A stretch of DNA of 64,000 nucleotides from Bacillota bacterium (lineage in GTDB: Bacteria > Bacillota > Clostridia > Lachnospirales > Bianqueaceae): positions 62,001-126,000 of the forward strand of contig JAFRUE010000003.1 of assembly GCA_017441925.1 (NCBI GenBank). Reading direction: 5' to 3'. The notes beneath the pieces are model-generated. The model had not been told where the DNA came from. It searched no databases and worked only from the letters and a program-made list of their open reading frames with translations. This document shows positions 42,087 to 51,813 of the stretch, piece after piece. The stretch's first letter is position 1, and each line of letters starts with the position of its first letter. A program made the translations under genes and the position numbers.

Positions 42087-43983
42087 CCTTATAGCGCGCG
42101 GCCTGCATGGTAAAGAGCTTGTTGTATTCTCCGCCGAGAGCCATCAGCTCACGATGGCTGCCCTGCTCGACGATCTTGCCCTCCTCCATGACAAGGATCG
42201 TGTCGGCGATCGTCGCGCTCGACAGACGGTGGCTGATGAAAATGCTTGTCTTGTCGGTCCGCAGCTCGTTGAACTGGTTGAAAATCTCCTGTTCGGCCAT
42301 CGGATCGAGCGAAGCCGTCGGCTCGTCCAGGATCAGGATGTCCGAATCCGAATAGAACGCGCGGGCGATCGCGAGTTTCTGCCACTGTCCGCCGGAGAGT
42401 TCCGTCCCGTTATCTTCAAAATACCGCATCAGCGGCGTATTATACGCGTCCGGCAGCGCTTCGATAAATTCGTCGGCATCGGCATGCGCAGCCGCGTCGC
42501 GGATCTCCGGATCCCCGGCATCCCGGCCGATATCGCCGAATTTGATGTTTTCAGAGACGGATACGGCATATTTACCGTAATCCTGGAAGATCATCCCGAA
42601 CATCGCGTACAGCTCGTTCACGTCGTACTCGCGGATATCATGGCCGTCGAGCAGGATCGTCCCGGACGTCGGGTCGTACAGGCGGGTCAGCAGCTTGATC
42701 AGTGTGGTCTTGCCGGCACCGTTGTAACCGACGATGACGACCGTTTCACCGGCACGGATCGTGACGTTGATATCCTCCAGCACATCCCTGCGTGAACCGG
42801 GATAGCGGAAATAAACATGCCGGAATTCGATCGTATGGCCTACATGCCGCTCCACATGGCGGGGTTCTTCCAGAATCGGAACGATCCCCGCTTTTTCGTT
42901 GAGGAAAGAGATCAGATTCTCGATGAAAAGTGTCCCCTCATAGATCGAAGACGTTCCGACGATCAGGGACGTGACACCGCTGCTGATCGCGTGGATCGCG
43001 CCTGTGTACAGGGAGAAATCACCAACAGGAAAGCTGCCGCGCCAGACGCCGCGCGCGAGGAAAATATAGAGCAGGCAGTAGACGATATTCGTGAGCAGGG
43101 CTGCTCCGAGATTATAGAGTGCCTCATTGATGCGCAGTTTCTTGAGTCCGTCGTAATACTCGTTAAACGCCTGCTGATACTTGTCGATAAAAGTATCCGT
43201 CAGATTGAACATCCGGATCTCCTTGACGAGGTCCTTATTGGTGACGGTACTCGCGTAATAATCCATCTGCCGGCGGTTCCGGGAACGGCGGAACATATAG
43301 TTCACATTCTGCCTGCGGAAAGAGAAATTGATGACCGTCGAAGGAATCGAGACGATCACGATCACGATCGGCGCCCACCAGCTGACTGCGCAGAGCACCG
43401 CCACATAGCTGACGATGGTGATCGCGGTGGACAGGATGGAGAACGTGGAACTCATGATCTGGATCGGACGCGAGCCGGCCTCGCGGTTGGCGTTTTCCAT
43501 CCGCGCGTAGAAATCCGCCTGGTCGAAGCTGACCATGTCGACTTCCTTCGCCTTCTGCATGATCTTCATCTTGACGTGGTTGCTGAGCTGCTCTCCGGAA
43601 ATCGACAGCACAAGATTGTACAGCCGCGATACCGAACTGTTCGTGAACATGTAGAAGAACTGCAGCGCGAGCAGCACAGAGATCATGGAGAAGGCGAAAA
43701 CCGTCCCGTTCTGCGACGCGGCGTAGGCCTCGGCAAGGCGGTTCATGATCCGCGCGCCGATGAGCGACCCGATGACCGGCATGACGCCATTAAAGGCTGC
43801 CATCGCGATCATCCAGAAGAACAGAGACTTTTTCGTCTCCCAAACGAGTCGGAAAATATAGAACAGCCGGCCCGCGAACTGCGAGATCAGTGTTTTAAGA
43901 TAACCGGGGACCTCCCGGAGATTCTTCGGCTTCGGTACCCTGTAGCGGTCATTGACCTGATCGGCCATCCCTCCTCTTGGCAT
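42082..43983 (-). CDS. ABC exporter (membrane domain plus ATPase)
   Basis: A 633-residue half-transporter, probably homodimeric or pairing with a partner elsewhere. Six helices at about 55-340, then an ATPase domain with Walker A GYNGAGKTT, signature LSGGQWQKLAIA and intact Walker B ILILDEPTASLD. The start at 43983 has AAAGGAGGATC; the open frame extends 43 codons further without support. The gene is divergent from the blaI-like regulator gene, with 182 bases between the starts, so it is a candidate target of that regulator. The substrate (drug, peptide or lipid) is unknown. Confidence 0.93.
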   Translation of the reverse strand: MPRGGMADQVNDRYRVPKPKNLREVPGYLKTLISQFAGRLFYIFRLVWETKKSLFFWMIAMAAFNGVMPVIGSLIGARIMNRLAEAYAASQNGTVFAFSMISVLLALQFFYMFTNSSVSRLYNLVLSISGEQLSNHVKMKIMQKAKEVDMVSFDQADFYARMENANREAGSRPIQIMSSTFSILSTAITIVSYVAVLCAVSWWAPIVIVIVSIPSTVINFSFRRQNVNYMFRRSRNRRQMDYYASTVTNKDLVKEIRMFNLTDTFIDKYQQAFNEYYDGLKKLRINEALYNLGAALLTNIVYCLLYIFLARGVWRGSFPVGDFSLYTGAIHAISSGVTSLIVGTSSIYEGTLFIENLISFLNEKAGIVPILEEPRHVERHVGHTIEFRHVYFRYPGSRRDVLEDINVTIRAGETVVIVGYNGAGKTTLIKLLTRLYDPTSGTILLDGHDIREYDVNELYAMFGMIFQDYGKYAVSVSENIKFGDIGRDAGDPEIRDAAAHADADEFIEALPDAYNTPLMRYFEDNGTELSGGQWQKLAIARAFYSDSDILILDEPTASLDPMAEQEIFNQFNELRTDKTSIFISHRLSSATIADTILVMEEGKIVEQGSHRELMALGGEYNKLFTMQAARYKE

Positions 43984-44102
43984 AGGCTGATCCTCCTTTA
44001 TCTTCTCAGTCTGATAACTTCGTATACCCGTAAATGCTTCCTGCAGAATTATAACATAAAAAATGCAAGAAAAAAACCGGTATTTGTACCGGTATCTTTT
44101 TC

Positions 44103-44131
44103 TTGACAACATGTTTCTACAGATGTAGAAT
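44103..44131 (+). promoter_or_regulatory. blaI-type promoter with embedded operator
   Basis: TTGACA (44103-44108) and TAGAAT (44126-44131), 17-base spacer. Between and overlapping them, 44115-44130, is the dyad TTCTACA-GA-TGTAGAA, which keeps the TACA/TGTA core of BlaI/MecI operators. A further TGTACA lies at 44144-44149. Confidence 0.8.
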
Positions 44132-44165
44132 ATAGATGATTCATGTACAGAAAGGGGGATGACCC

Positions 44166-44540
44166 ATGAAAAATACAGATACGCTGCCGGACGGTGAGCT
44201 TGAGATCATGCAGATCGTCTGGGACCAGGAGCCTCCGGTCTCCCGCAGTATCATAGAGGAAGCCGTGAACCGGAAGAAGCATCTCGCGCCTACCACGATC
44301 CTGACATTTCTGACAAGACTGTGCACCAGAGGTTTCCTGCAGGTCGATCACCGTGGACGGACGAATTATTATACTCCGCTCGTTTCCCGTAAGGAATATC
44401 TGGCGCGGGAGAGCCGGCGGATGCTGGATCGGCTCTACGGCGGCTCCCTGTCCGCTTTTGCCGTCTCGCTCAGCGACAGCGGCATAACGAAAAAAGAACT
44501 GGAGGAGCTTCGGGAAATGCTCGAAGCAGATACACTATGA
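44166..44540 (+). CDS. BlaI/MecI family repressor
   Basis: A 124-residue winged-helix repressor. It opens LPDGELEIMQIVWDQEPPVS and has the recognition region APTTILTFLTRLCTRGFL, matching BlaI/MecI/CopY. AAAGGGGGAT precedes the ATG. Its stop overlaps the start of the M56 peptidase gene (ATGA), the standard arrangement in which the peptidase senses a signal and triggers repressor cleavage. The operator in its own promoter indicates self-repression. No beta-lactamase gene is present nearby. Confidence 0.93.
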   Translation: MKNTDTLPDGELEIMQIVWDQEPPVSRSIIEEAVNRKKHLAPTTILTFLTRLCTRGFLQVDHRGRTNYYTPLVSRKEYLARESRRMLDRLYGGSLSAFAVSLSDSGITKKELEELREMLEADTL

Positions 44541-46057
44541 TCTGGCTAAGAGCTCTCTGGGGGCTGATCCTTGCCGGTCTGCTCGGATACGCGTTCCGCC
44601 GTGCCTGGCGCTGGGAGCACGGCGCGGAGCCGTTTGTTCTTTATGATGTGGAGAAAAGAGGCATAGAGACCTACGTTCTGGTCGTGCCGACCGTCCTTTT
44701 CTGGATCCTGCTTGTCTTTCTCGCGCTGGCCCTGATTTTCTCCGGCATAGAGGACGGACTTATCCGGTTCTTCGGATTGGCATCGAATGTAATGCTCTTT
44801 CTCTGTTTGTATTACGTGCTGCTCCTGATCCTGCTCCCCTTACTGCGGCAGAGGATCAGCGCACGAGCCTGCGCGGTTCTCTGGCTGATTCCGGCGATCC
44901 TGTTCTGGCAGGCAAATATGCTGATCAGCCTGCTGCCGCTGCCTCGACTGACGGTTTATATCCCCCGCAGCACAATTCCTGTCGTCGGTGCAGTCTGGTT
45001 CGCGGGCTTCCTCATCGTGGGCGGGTATTATCTGATCTCTCATCTGATCTTTCGCAGCCGCGTCCGCCGGATCACAACGGAAGAACAGGACGACGCGGTT
45101 CTGGCACTCTGGAAAGCTGTACAGGAAGAAATCAATTACCGTCTTCCGGTCAGGCTGCTTCGCGGAAACGTCCCCGCGCCTTTTTCCATGGGCCGCACCC
45201 GGCGGAGCCGCTGCACAGTGCTGCCGGAGCGCGCCTATACACCGGAAGAACTTACGATGATCTTCCGCCATGAGCTGCATCACCTGCAGCGCTGTGACGT
45301 CTATACCAAGGTCTTTTTCTGCCTGTGCAACGCTCTGTGCTGGTTCAATCCGCTTGTCTGGATCGCAACGCGTAAAGCTGCCGAGGATCTGGAGCGCAGC
45401 TGTGACGAGATCGTTACAGAAAATATGGACGAAGCCGGCCGTAAAGCCTATGCACAGCTGCTGCTCGAATCCGCCGCGCCGGCTCAAGGCTGCACGACCT
45501 GCCTCTCTGCCGCGGCCGGGACATTGCGTTACCGTCTGAAAAGTGTCCTGCATCCGCGCAAAAGACCGCTTGGCACGATCTTGCTCATGATCGTGATCGT
45601 GGTCTGTGTGATGTTCTTTGGCCTGATTTCCATCAGCGATGAAAGAGGCACTTTTACCTCTTTGCTGCTTTCTCCGGGGACAGAGATTACGAAAATCTAT
45701 GAATCTCCGTACGCTGAAGGAGATGCTGTCTGGGACGAGACAAGCCTGAGCAATACAAATTCAAACTATACAAAACAGGATGGCTTGCCTCAAGCCACCC
45801 TGATTCAAACCGATTCCGCATTGCGGGAAGCGCTGGACTCGATCCGGCTGGAGCATATCCCCCAGCCCGGCAGATACCGTCCTGACGAGATCCGTCTCAC
45901 TTTCCTTCTGTCCGACCGCAGATTTGCCTATCTCTCTGACAAAGTACTGCTTGTCTTCGACTATTCTCATGGCTATAGAGATGCGGCCGACTGTTTCCTT
46001 GTAAAGGGTTCCGTAGACTGGGAGGCGATCCAGGCGTGTTTCAGATCAACAGACTGA
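44537..46057 (+). CDS. M56 family (BlaR1-like) membrane metallopeptidase
   Basis: A 506-residue sensor-protease. Several membrane helices (about 5-20, 50-70, 85-103, 113-135, 148-170) surround the zinc site H245-E-L-H-H249 in FRHELHHLQRCD, with LERSCDEIV as the third-ligand block. A further helix at about 350-370 leads to an external domain of about 135 residues. That domain lacks the SxxK and KTG motifs of a penicillin-sensing domain, so this is not a true beta-lactam sensor; the signal is unknown. Translation is coupled to the repressor gene. Confidence 0.92.
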   Translation: MIWLRALWGLILAGLLGYAFRRAWRWEHGAEPFVLYDVEKRGIETYVLVVPTVLFWILLVFLALALIFSGIEDGLIRFFGLASNVMLFLCLYYVLLLILLPLLRQRISARACAVLWLIPAILFWQANMLISLLPLPRLTVYIPRSTIPVVGAVWFAGFLIVGGYYLISHLIFRSRVRRITTEEQDDAVLALWKAVQEEINYRLPVRLLRGNVPAPFSMGRTRRSRCTVLPERAYTPEELTMIFRHELHHLQRCDVYTKVFFCLCNALCWFNPLVWIATRKAAEDLERSCDEIVTENMDEAGRKAYAQLLLESAAPAQGCTTCLSAAAGTLRYRLKSVLHPRKRPLGTILLMIVIVVCVMFFGLISISDERGTFTSLLLSPGTEITKIYESPYAEGDAVWDETSLSNTNSNYTKQDGLPQATLIQTDSALREALDSIRLEHIPQPGRYRPDEIRLTFLLSDRRFAYLSDKVLLVFDYSHGYRDAADCFLVKGSVDWEAIQACFRSTD

Positions 46058-46078
46058 AAGAACCGCTGCGCGGCTCCG

Positions 46079-48481
46079 TCAGTTTCCGGCAAGCTTCCTG
46101 GCCATACGGATCACGCGCGTAGCGTTGATCTGCAATTGGACACGGTCCACAAGACCGGTTCTCAGACCCTTCATCAAAGCCTTGAAATCACCCGCGCCGC
46201 CAGGCATTGTCAGATCGTTGCCTGCTGCAGCGGTCTTAGCCGCGTCCGGAGCGGCATATTTGCCTTTCCCGTACATGAAGGAAATGATCCAGTCGGTCAT
46301 CACGATCCCCTGATAGCCGAACTCTGCGCGCAGGACATCTTCGATCAGATCGCGGCGCTCACAGGTATGGACGCCGTTCAGCAGGTTATAGGAAGTCATC
46401 ACCGCATGCGGCTGGCTTTCCCTGACAGCCAGTTCAAAGCCGCGCAGATAGATCTCACGCATGGCGCGCTCACTCACCTGGCTGTTATTGCTGTAGCGGT
46501 TCGTCTCCTGATTGTTGGCCGCGTAATGCTTAAGCGTCGTTCCGCATCCGGGATGCTTCTGCACCCCTCGCGTAACGGCGGCGGCAAATTTGCCGGAGAT
46601 CAGCGGATCCTCAGCATAGTACTCGAAATTGCGGCCGCAGCGGATATCGCGGTGAATATTGAGCGCCGGCGCCAGCCACAGATGCACGCCGAAACGCTCC
46701 ATCTCGTCGCCGACAAGATCGCCGCACTGTTCTGCAAAACGGAGGTTCCAGCTCTGCGCGAGCGCGGTACCGATCGGGATCGAGCTGCAGTTCTGCTCAT
46801 AGACTGTACCTTTCACCTTGCCGTTCCCGGCGAAAAGCTTCATTGCGAGAGCCGCCGGCGCAGGCATCAGTTCCAGGATGCTCTCAGGCATCCCGCCGCC
46901 GATAGCGTGCACGCCCTTCTCGTCCCGCGTATACTGACGGCTCAGCCGCAGTCCGGCAGGTCCGTCCGCCATGATCATCGCGGGAACGTCCTTCAGATGC
47001 ACGCTCTCTCCCGCTGCACCCGGTACGGTCTGTGAAGCGCTTCCGATCACGCTCGCGAAGCCTTTGCTCTTAAACGCTCCGATATTCAGGAGACAGAGCT
47101 CCTCGTCGCTCAGCGTGACTGTCAGCGGATCGATATCGTAGGAGCGGTCATAGTTCACGGTTTCTGTCCGGATGTCAGCGGCATCGACCGGCAGAACGGG
47201 AAGCTCCGGAAGCGTTCCTTCCGGGCGGACATCCGGCTGCCAATCGGTGAAATCGGGCTTACCGAGAGCGTTCCTGACCTTGTGGGTAATGACTTCTCTA
47301 TTCAGGCGGACAATCGCCGCCGGCTGCGTATCACGGCTGGAAATCCCGGTCCGCAGTATATAATCGCCGCTTTCCAGGATCCAGGCCGCCTGTGCTTCGT
47401 CGTAGGACGCCATCTCGCGCAGGTCGAAGGACAACGTCAGTATCTGCTCCCCGCCCGGCTCAAGATCATCCGTTTTTGCGAACGCGGCGAGGGCCTGATA
47501 CGGTTTGTCCAGCCTGCCCTGCGGCGCGGACACGTAGAGCTGCACGACTTCTTTGCCGCTGTATTTTCCGGTATTCCTAACCGACACGCTGACACTGATC
47601 CGGCTGTTCTCCGCGACGGCTGCACCTGTAGTCAGCGCAAATTCCGTATAGCCCAGACCAAATCCGAAGGGGAACAGCGGCTTCACGCCCACACTGTCAA
47701 AATACCGGTAACCGACGTAAACGCCTTCTTTATAGCGTGTGTCGTCCTTATCGCCGAACCGGCCGATCGCCGGGTAATCGCTCCAGGCGCTCCATGTCGT
47801 GGTCAGGTGGCCGGACGGTGTGCTTTTTCCAAGGATAAGATCGGCCAGGATATTGCCGGTCTCTGCCCCGAGCTGGCTGAGCAGGAGGATGTTCCGGACA
47901 GACAGAACCGGGGACAGATCGACCGGCCCGCCCACGTTAAGGACCAGCAGGAAATTCCTGTATTTTGCGTCAAGTTCCAGAATATCGCGTGTTTCTGTCT
48001 CTGTCAGCAGGATATCTCCAGCCACGGGCTTCCGGTCGGAACCTTCGCCGGAAATGCGCGACAGAACGTATACCGCCGTATCCCCCTCAGCATCCAGCGG
48101 CAGCTCATATTCAGGCTCAGGCATGACAGCGCCCATGCTGTCCAGGATCGCCAATGTCCTGCGCTTCAGCGCCGAACGCTTCAGTTCGCGGATAAAAAGC
48201 TTCTTCGCTTCTGTATAGATCTCTTCGTAGCGGTCCATCCAGGATTTGCTCGTAACGGTAAAGCCGGCCGCTTCAAGACCGTCCTCCGCCGTTATAAAAT
48301 ACCGGGAATTGGCCTCTCCGGAGCCTGTCCCTCCTTTGACCGTACGGCGCGCGCCGCTGCCGTAGAGCGCCAGTTTGCCGGGCGCGTCCAGCGGGAATGT
48401 CCCGTCATTTTTAAGCAGCACCGCGCATTCGGCGCCGAACCGTCTCAGAATCTCACTGTGTTCTTTCTCATAATCGTTCAT
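46079..48481 (-). CDS. Glycoside hydrolase family 3 with reversed domain order (second copy)
   Basis: An 800-residue paralogue of the GH3 enzyme at 14.8-17.3 kb, with the same order: the usual C-terminal domain first (AVLLKNDGTFPLDAPGKLAL and GGTGSGEANSR), the fibronectin-III-like domain near 340-420, and the barrel last, with LKHYAANNQETNR and the nucleophile Asp in IVMTDWIISFMYG. No signal peptide. The ATG at 48481 has GGGAGGATA; twenty upstream codons are open but unsupported. It lies tail to tail with the M56 gene, 21 bases apart. Likely a beta-glucosidase or beta-xylosidase. Confidence 0.93.
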   Translation of the reverse strand: MNDYEKEHSEILRRFGAECAVLLKNDGTFPLDAPGKLALYGSGARRTVKGGTGSGEANSRYFITAEDGLEAAGFTVTSKSWMDRYEEIYTEAKKLFIRELKRSALKRRTLAILDSMGAVMPEPEYELPLDAEGDTAVYVLSRISGEGSDRKPVAGDILLTETETRDILELDAKYRNFLLVLNVGGPVDLSPVLSVRNILLLSQLGAETGNILADLILGKSTPSGHLTTTWSAWSDYPAIGRFGDKDDTRYKEGVYVGYRYFDSVGVKPLFPFGFGLGYTEFALTTGAAVAENSRISVSVSVRNTGKYSGKEVVQLYVSAPQGRLDKPYQALAAFAKTDDLEPGGEQILTLSFDLREMASYDEAQAAWILESGDYILRTGISSRDTQPAAIVRLNREVITHKVRNALGKPDFTDWQPDVRPEGTLPELPVLPVDAADIRTETVNYDRSYDIDPLTVTLSDEELCLLNIGAFKSKGFASVIGSASQTVPGAAGESVHLKDVPAMIMADGPAGLRLSRQYTRDEKGVHAIGGGMPESILELMPAPAALAMKLFAGNGKVKGTVYEQNCSSIPIGTALAQSWNLRFAEQCGDLVGDEMERFGVHLWLAPALNIHRDIRCGRNFEYYAEDPLISGKFAAAVTRGVQKHPGCGTTLKHYAANNQETNRYSNNSQVSERAMREIYLRGFELAVRESQPHAVMTSYNLLNGVHTCERRDLIEDVLRAEFGYQGIVMTDWIISFMYGKGKYAAPDAAKTAAAGNDLTMPGGAGDFKALMKGLRTGLVDRVQLQINATRVIRMARKLAGN

Positions 48482-48615
48482 GGCATATCCTCCCTGTTCT
48501 CTGCTGACAGTATAACAGAATATTCCGCCGCAGTATTGCATTTTTGTTATGTTTTTTGTATAAATGTATTCTCTTTTATCCGGTATCGGACCGGACGAAC
48601 AGTAAAAGCATAAGG

Positions 48616-48771
48616 TTGACTTTTCTCTCCGGCAGGACGATCCGGGAGACCGAAAAATACTACCCCGCGCTGTTGGCCGTCCTGAAAAGATCCGTCGAAT
48701 ATGACAACGCCTACTGGCTGCTCAAATATTAGATCGAGAGCATGCTGGATATCTACAAACGGCTTCTTTGA
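48616..48771 (+). pseudogene. Possible short gene remnant
   Basis: One plus-strand frame reads like a helical protein segment (RTIRETEKYYPALLAVLKRS, then EYDNAYWLLKY), is cut by TAG at 48730, and continues IESMLDIYKRLL to a stop at 48771. There is no good start or ribosome binding site. It may be the decayed end of a lost gene; I cannot name the family. Confidence 0.3.
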
Positions 48772-48780
48772 AGCCGGCAG

Positions 48781-48837
48781 AAAAAACAAGTGCCGCATAC
48801 AGGACAACGATTCTGTCCCTATGCGGCACTTTCTTTA
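48781..48837. terminator. Bidirectional terminator
   Basis: AGTGCCGCATA pairs with TATGCGGCACT around an inner CAGGACA/TGTCC hairpin, with an A run before and a T-rich stretch after. It serves the PHP gene and anything read from the other side. Confidence 0.88.
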
Positions 48838-49632
48838 TCATGCGTCGATCCTGTTTCCCTGCTGATCGTACCAGTATTCTCCATCGGAGAGGATATAGTC
48901 CTCACGGTCCAGGACCGCGTGGATGAAGTCCTGCGGGCCCTCGAGCCTGCGCCGGAACGCCATGCCGCCTCCGAAGAGATTCACGGAATGAATGTCGCTC
49001 CCGGCCGTGACCGGAAGGCCATGCTCCTTCGCGTATGCCCAGGCTTTCGCATTGTACTCGGGACTGGTATGTGACTTGCTGAGCGGACTGGAATGCGTCG
49101 CGTTGATTGCCTCCACGCCGTCCACACAGTCCGGGAACAGCCGGATCTCCGGGATATAAGGCTCTTCGCGGAACGGATGGGCATGGATCACCATTCCTCC
49201 CGCCGCGTGGATCAGGACATACTGTTTCTCGGGCGTGAGCGGGTCCGCCACCTCCGGCCAGCCGCTCCGGGCGGCCGTCCGCAGCTCCGGATGGGCTTTC
49301 ATCCATTCCGGGCTCAGTCCGTAGATCAGGAATTCTGTCCCCGTAAAACCGGACTCCCAGCCGAAGAAAACATCCAGACCGATCTCATCGCCGCGCTTTT
49401 TTGCGGCATAATAACCTTCACAGAAGGCATCCACCCACTCTTCCCAGGGAAGGGAACGGTCGGGACGGGTATTCCCGCCCCAGTGGTGATCCGTCACAAA
49501 GATGCCCGTGTAACCGGCTGCCTTGCAGGCATCCACCATATCAGCCGCTAAGTCCTTGCCGCAGCGGCTGGACTGCGCCGTATGAAAATGCGTCTCATAG
49601 AAATACGGATATTCCGGCAGCAGCTTAATCAT
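48838..49632 (-). CDS. PHP domain metal-dependent hydrolase
   Basis: A 264-residue protein of the polymerase-and-histidinol-phosphatase fold, a trinuclear-metal phosphoesterase family. Metal-ligand blocks are YETHFHTAQSS, FVTDHHWGG, VIHAHPFREEPY and TAGSDIHSVN. Similar stand-alone PHP proteins hydrolyse phosphate monoesters or AMP-type substrates. The ATG at 49632 overlaps the end of glgB by eight bases with AAGGA before it; the longer frame lies inside glgB. Co-expression with the branching enzyme is likely. Confidence 0.88.
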   Translation of the reverse strand: MIKLLPEYPYFYETHFHTAQSSRCGKDLAADMVDACKAAGYTGIFVTDHHWGGNTRPDRSLPWEEWVDAFCEGYYAAKKRGDEIGLDVFFGWESGFTGTEFLIYGLSPEWMKAHPELRTAARSGWPEVADPLTPEKQYVLIHAAGGMVIHAHPFREEPYIPEIRLFPDCVDGVEAINATHSSPLSKSHTSPEYNAKAWAYAKEHGLPVTAGSDIHSVNLFGGGMAFRRRLEGPQDFIHAVLDREDYILSDGEYWYDQQGNRIDA

Positions 49633-51640
49633 TTCTTGTTCCTTTGTCCTTGCCGATCTTATAGACAAAAGCCGTGCGGCGCGGCAGCGTCAGACTGACA
49701 CGCGCGTCCGAAACGCGGAATTTCTGCGGGACCGGCCATCCGAGATCGTTGTCGATCCAGCCGTTGAAGCGCTTCTCGGCCGTCGAGAGGACTCTCTCGC
49801 AAGTCTGCGGCTTCGCAAAGCGCAGGGTCACGACCGCGTCCGTTGTCGGGTGGAAATTGAACAGGAACAGATAATCCCCGCGAGTAAATACCATCGTCTT
49901 GTCATCGTTATTGAGCGACAAGAGGCGCGCGCCGTTCCTGCAGTCCCATTTCCCGTCCCTTACAAGCGCTGTCATCGCGTTGTCGAAAAGCAGCATCCCG
50001 TGGTATTTCAGCTTCGGATTGTCCGCCAGGCTCCACTGTCTGCGGCAGTAATGATAGCTGTTGCCGTTGCCCTCACGCGGGAAATCGATCCATTCCGGAT
50101 GGCCGAATTCATTGCCCATGAAGTTCAGATATCCGTCCCCGCCGGCCGCAAACGTCACGAGCCGGATCATTTTGTGCAGCTCGACCGCCCGCTCGACCGT
50201 CTGGTTCTGATCGTCGGCCATCATATGCCAGTACATTTCCTTATCCGCCATCCAGAAGATCAGCGTCTTGGAACCGACAAGCGCCTGATCATGGCTCTCA
50301 CAGTATCCGACCGACTTCTCGCCCGGACGGCGCGTCGTCAGTTCATACCACATTTTGCCGAGATCCCAGTTCTCGTCCGGCACCTTGGAAACAGAGCGCT
50401 CCCAGAAATCCGGGATGCCCATTCCGAGACGGTAGTCGAATCCGATGCCGCCTTCAGCGATCGGCAGGCACATGCCCGGCATGCCGCTCATGTCCTCCGC
50501 GATCGTTACCGCATCCTTGCGGACCGCGTGGATCAGCTCGTTCGCAAGCTGCAGATATGTCACGGCTTCGGTATCGGTATTCATGCTGAAATATTTGCCG
50601 TAATTATCGAACACCCCGCCAAGGCCGTGATCCTTGTACAGCATCGAGGTCACACCGTCAAAACGGAACCCGTCGAAATGGTACTCCAGCATCCAGTATT
50701 TCAGATTTGACAGCAGGAAATGGATGACCGCCGGTTTGCCGTAATCATATAGCTTGGTGCCCCACGCGGGATGGTCTCCCTCCGGTCCGCTGTGGAAGAA
50801 CTGGTAATCCGTCCCGTCAAAATCGTTCAGGCCCTCCAGGGAATTGCGGGCAGCGTGCGAATGGACGACATCGAGCAGGACAGCGATGCCCAGACGGTGT
50901 GCCTTGTTGATCAGACGCTTCAGGCCCTCCGGCTCGCCGTACCAGGACGAAGCCGCGAACAGGTTCGTGACCTGATATCCGAAGGAAGCGTAATACGGAT
51001 GCTGCATGATCGCCATCAGCTGGATCGCGTTGTATCCGTCTTTTTTGATGCGCGGAAGGACCTCGTCCGCGAATTCATCGTACGTCGCGATCCGGGCTTC
51101 TTCTCCGGACATGCCGACGTGCGCTTCATAGATCAAGAGCGGCTGTGCGGGCATAGCAAATTCCTTGTCCGTCCAGCGGAATTTCTTCTCGGGATTCCAG
51201 ATCTGCCCGCGGAACTCATGCGTCCACGGATCCTGTACCACCCGGTGGATATACAGCGGAATACGGTCGAATGTTTCTCCGTTATGGGTCACCTGGACCT
51301 TGACAAAGGATCCGTGCGGGAGATCCGCGACCTCGGTCTCCCAGTCTCCGTTGTCATTAATGCGCCTCATCGGATTCGCATAGCGGTCCCAATGGTTAAA
51401 ATCGCCGATCAGCGCCATCGCCTCTGCCGCAGGCGCCCATTCACGGTAGATCCAGCCGGTCTTGGTCTTATGGAATCCGTAATAGTCGTTGCCTTCGGCA
51501 AAGTCCACGATCGTCTTGCCTTTCGCGACAAGGCGTTTTTTCATGTTCTTATATAACTGCATGCGAAGCTCAAGATCAGCGCGGTACGGTTCAAGCAATG
51601 GGTCCCTTTCCAGAATCTTCAATGCTTTGCGTTCTGCCAT
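49625..51640 (-). CDS. glgB: 1,4-alpha-glucan branching enzyme, eukaryote-like (GH13_8) type
   Basis: A 671-residue enzyme that introduces alpha-1,6 branches into glycogen. An N-terminal CBM48-like domain (WAPAAEAMALIGDFNHWD) is followed by the barrel: DVVHSHAA, nucleophile Asp in DGFRFDGVTSM, acid/base Glu in TIAEDMSGMPG, and CESHDQALVG. The YEAHVGMSGEE block and overall length match the eukaryote-like branching enzymes also found in some gut bacteria. AGGAGGAGC precedes the start. No other glycogen gene is adjacent. Confidence 0.95.
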   Translation of the reverse strand: MAERKALKILERDPLLEPYRADLELRMQLYKNMKKRLVAKGKTIVDFAEGNDYYGFHKTKTGWIYREWAPAAEAMALIGDFNHWDRYANPMRRINDNGDWETEVADLPHGSFVKVQVTHNGETFDRIPLYIHRVVQDPWTHEFRGQIWNPEKKFRWTDKEFAMPAQPLLIYEAHVGMSGEEARIATYDEFADEVLPRIKKDGYNAIQLMAIMQHPYYASFGYQVTNLFAASSWYGEPEGLKRLINKAHRLGIAVLLDVVHSHAARNSLEGLNDFDGTDYQFFHSGPEGDHPAWGTKLYDYGKPAVIHFLLSNLKYWMLEYHFDGFRFDGVTSMLYKDHGLGGVFDNYGKYFSMNTDTEAVTYLQLANELIHAVRKDAVTIAEDMSGMPGMCLPIAEGGIGFDYRLGMGIPDFWERSVSKVPDENWDLGKMWYELTTRRPGEKSVGYCESHDQALVGSKTLIFWMADKEMYWHMMADDQNQTVERAVELHKMIRLVTFAAGGDGYLNFMGNEFGHPEWIDFPREGNGNSYHYCRRQWSLADNPKLKYHGMLLFDNAMTALVRDGKWDCRNGARLLSLNNDDKTMVFTRGDYLFLFNFHPTTDAVVTLRFAKPQTCERVLSTAEKRFNGWIDNDLGWPVPQKFRVSDARVSLTLPRRTAFVYKIGKDKGTRND

Positions 51641-51813
51641 TTGTACAGCTCCTCCTGCTTTGATTTGTAGTTAATTCTTATAAAAAGTATATCATTTCCG
51701 ACAGGAAAAAGCAAGCCTCGCGGCTGCGGTCCGCTTTTAAGTTCGCTCTTTACACGCCGGCAAAATAATGATAAACTTTATTATATATACCTCTTGCCAC
51801 AGGAGATCCCGTC

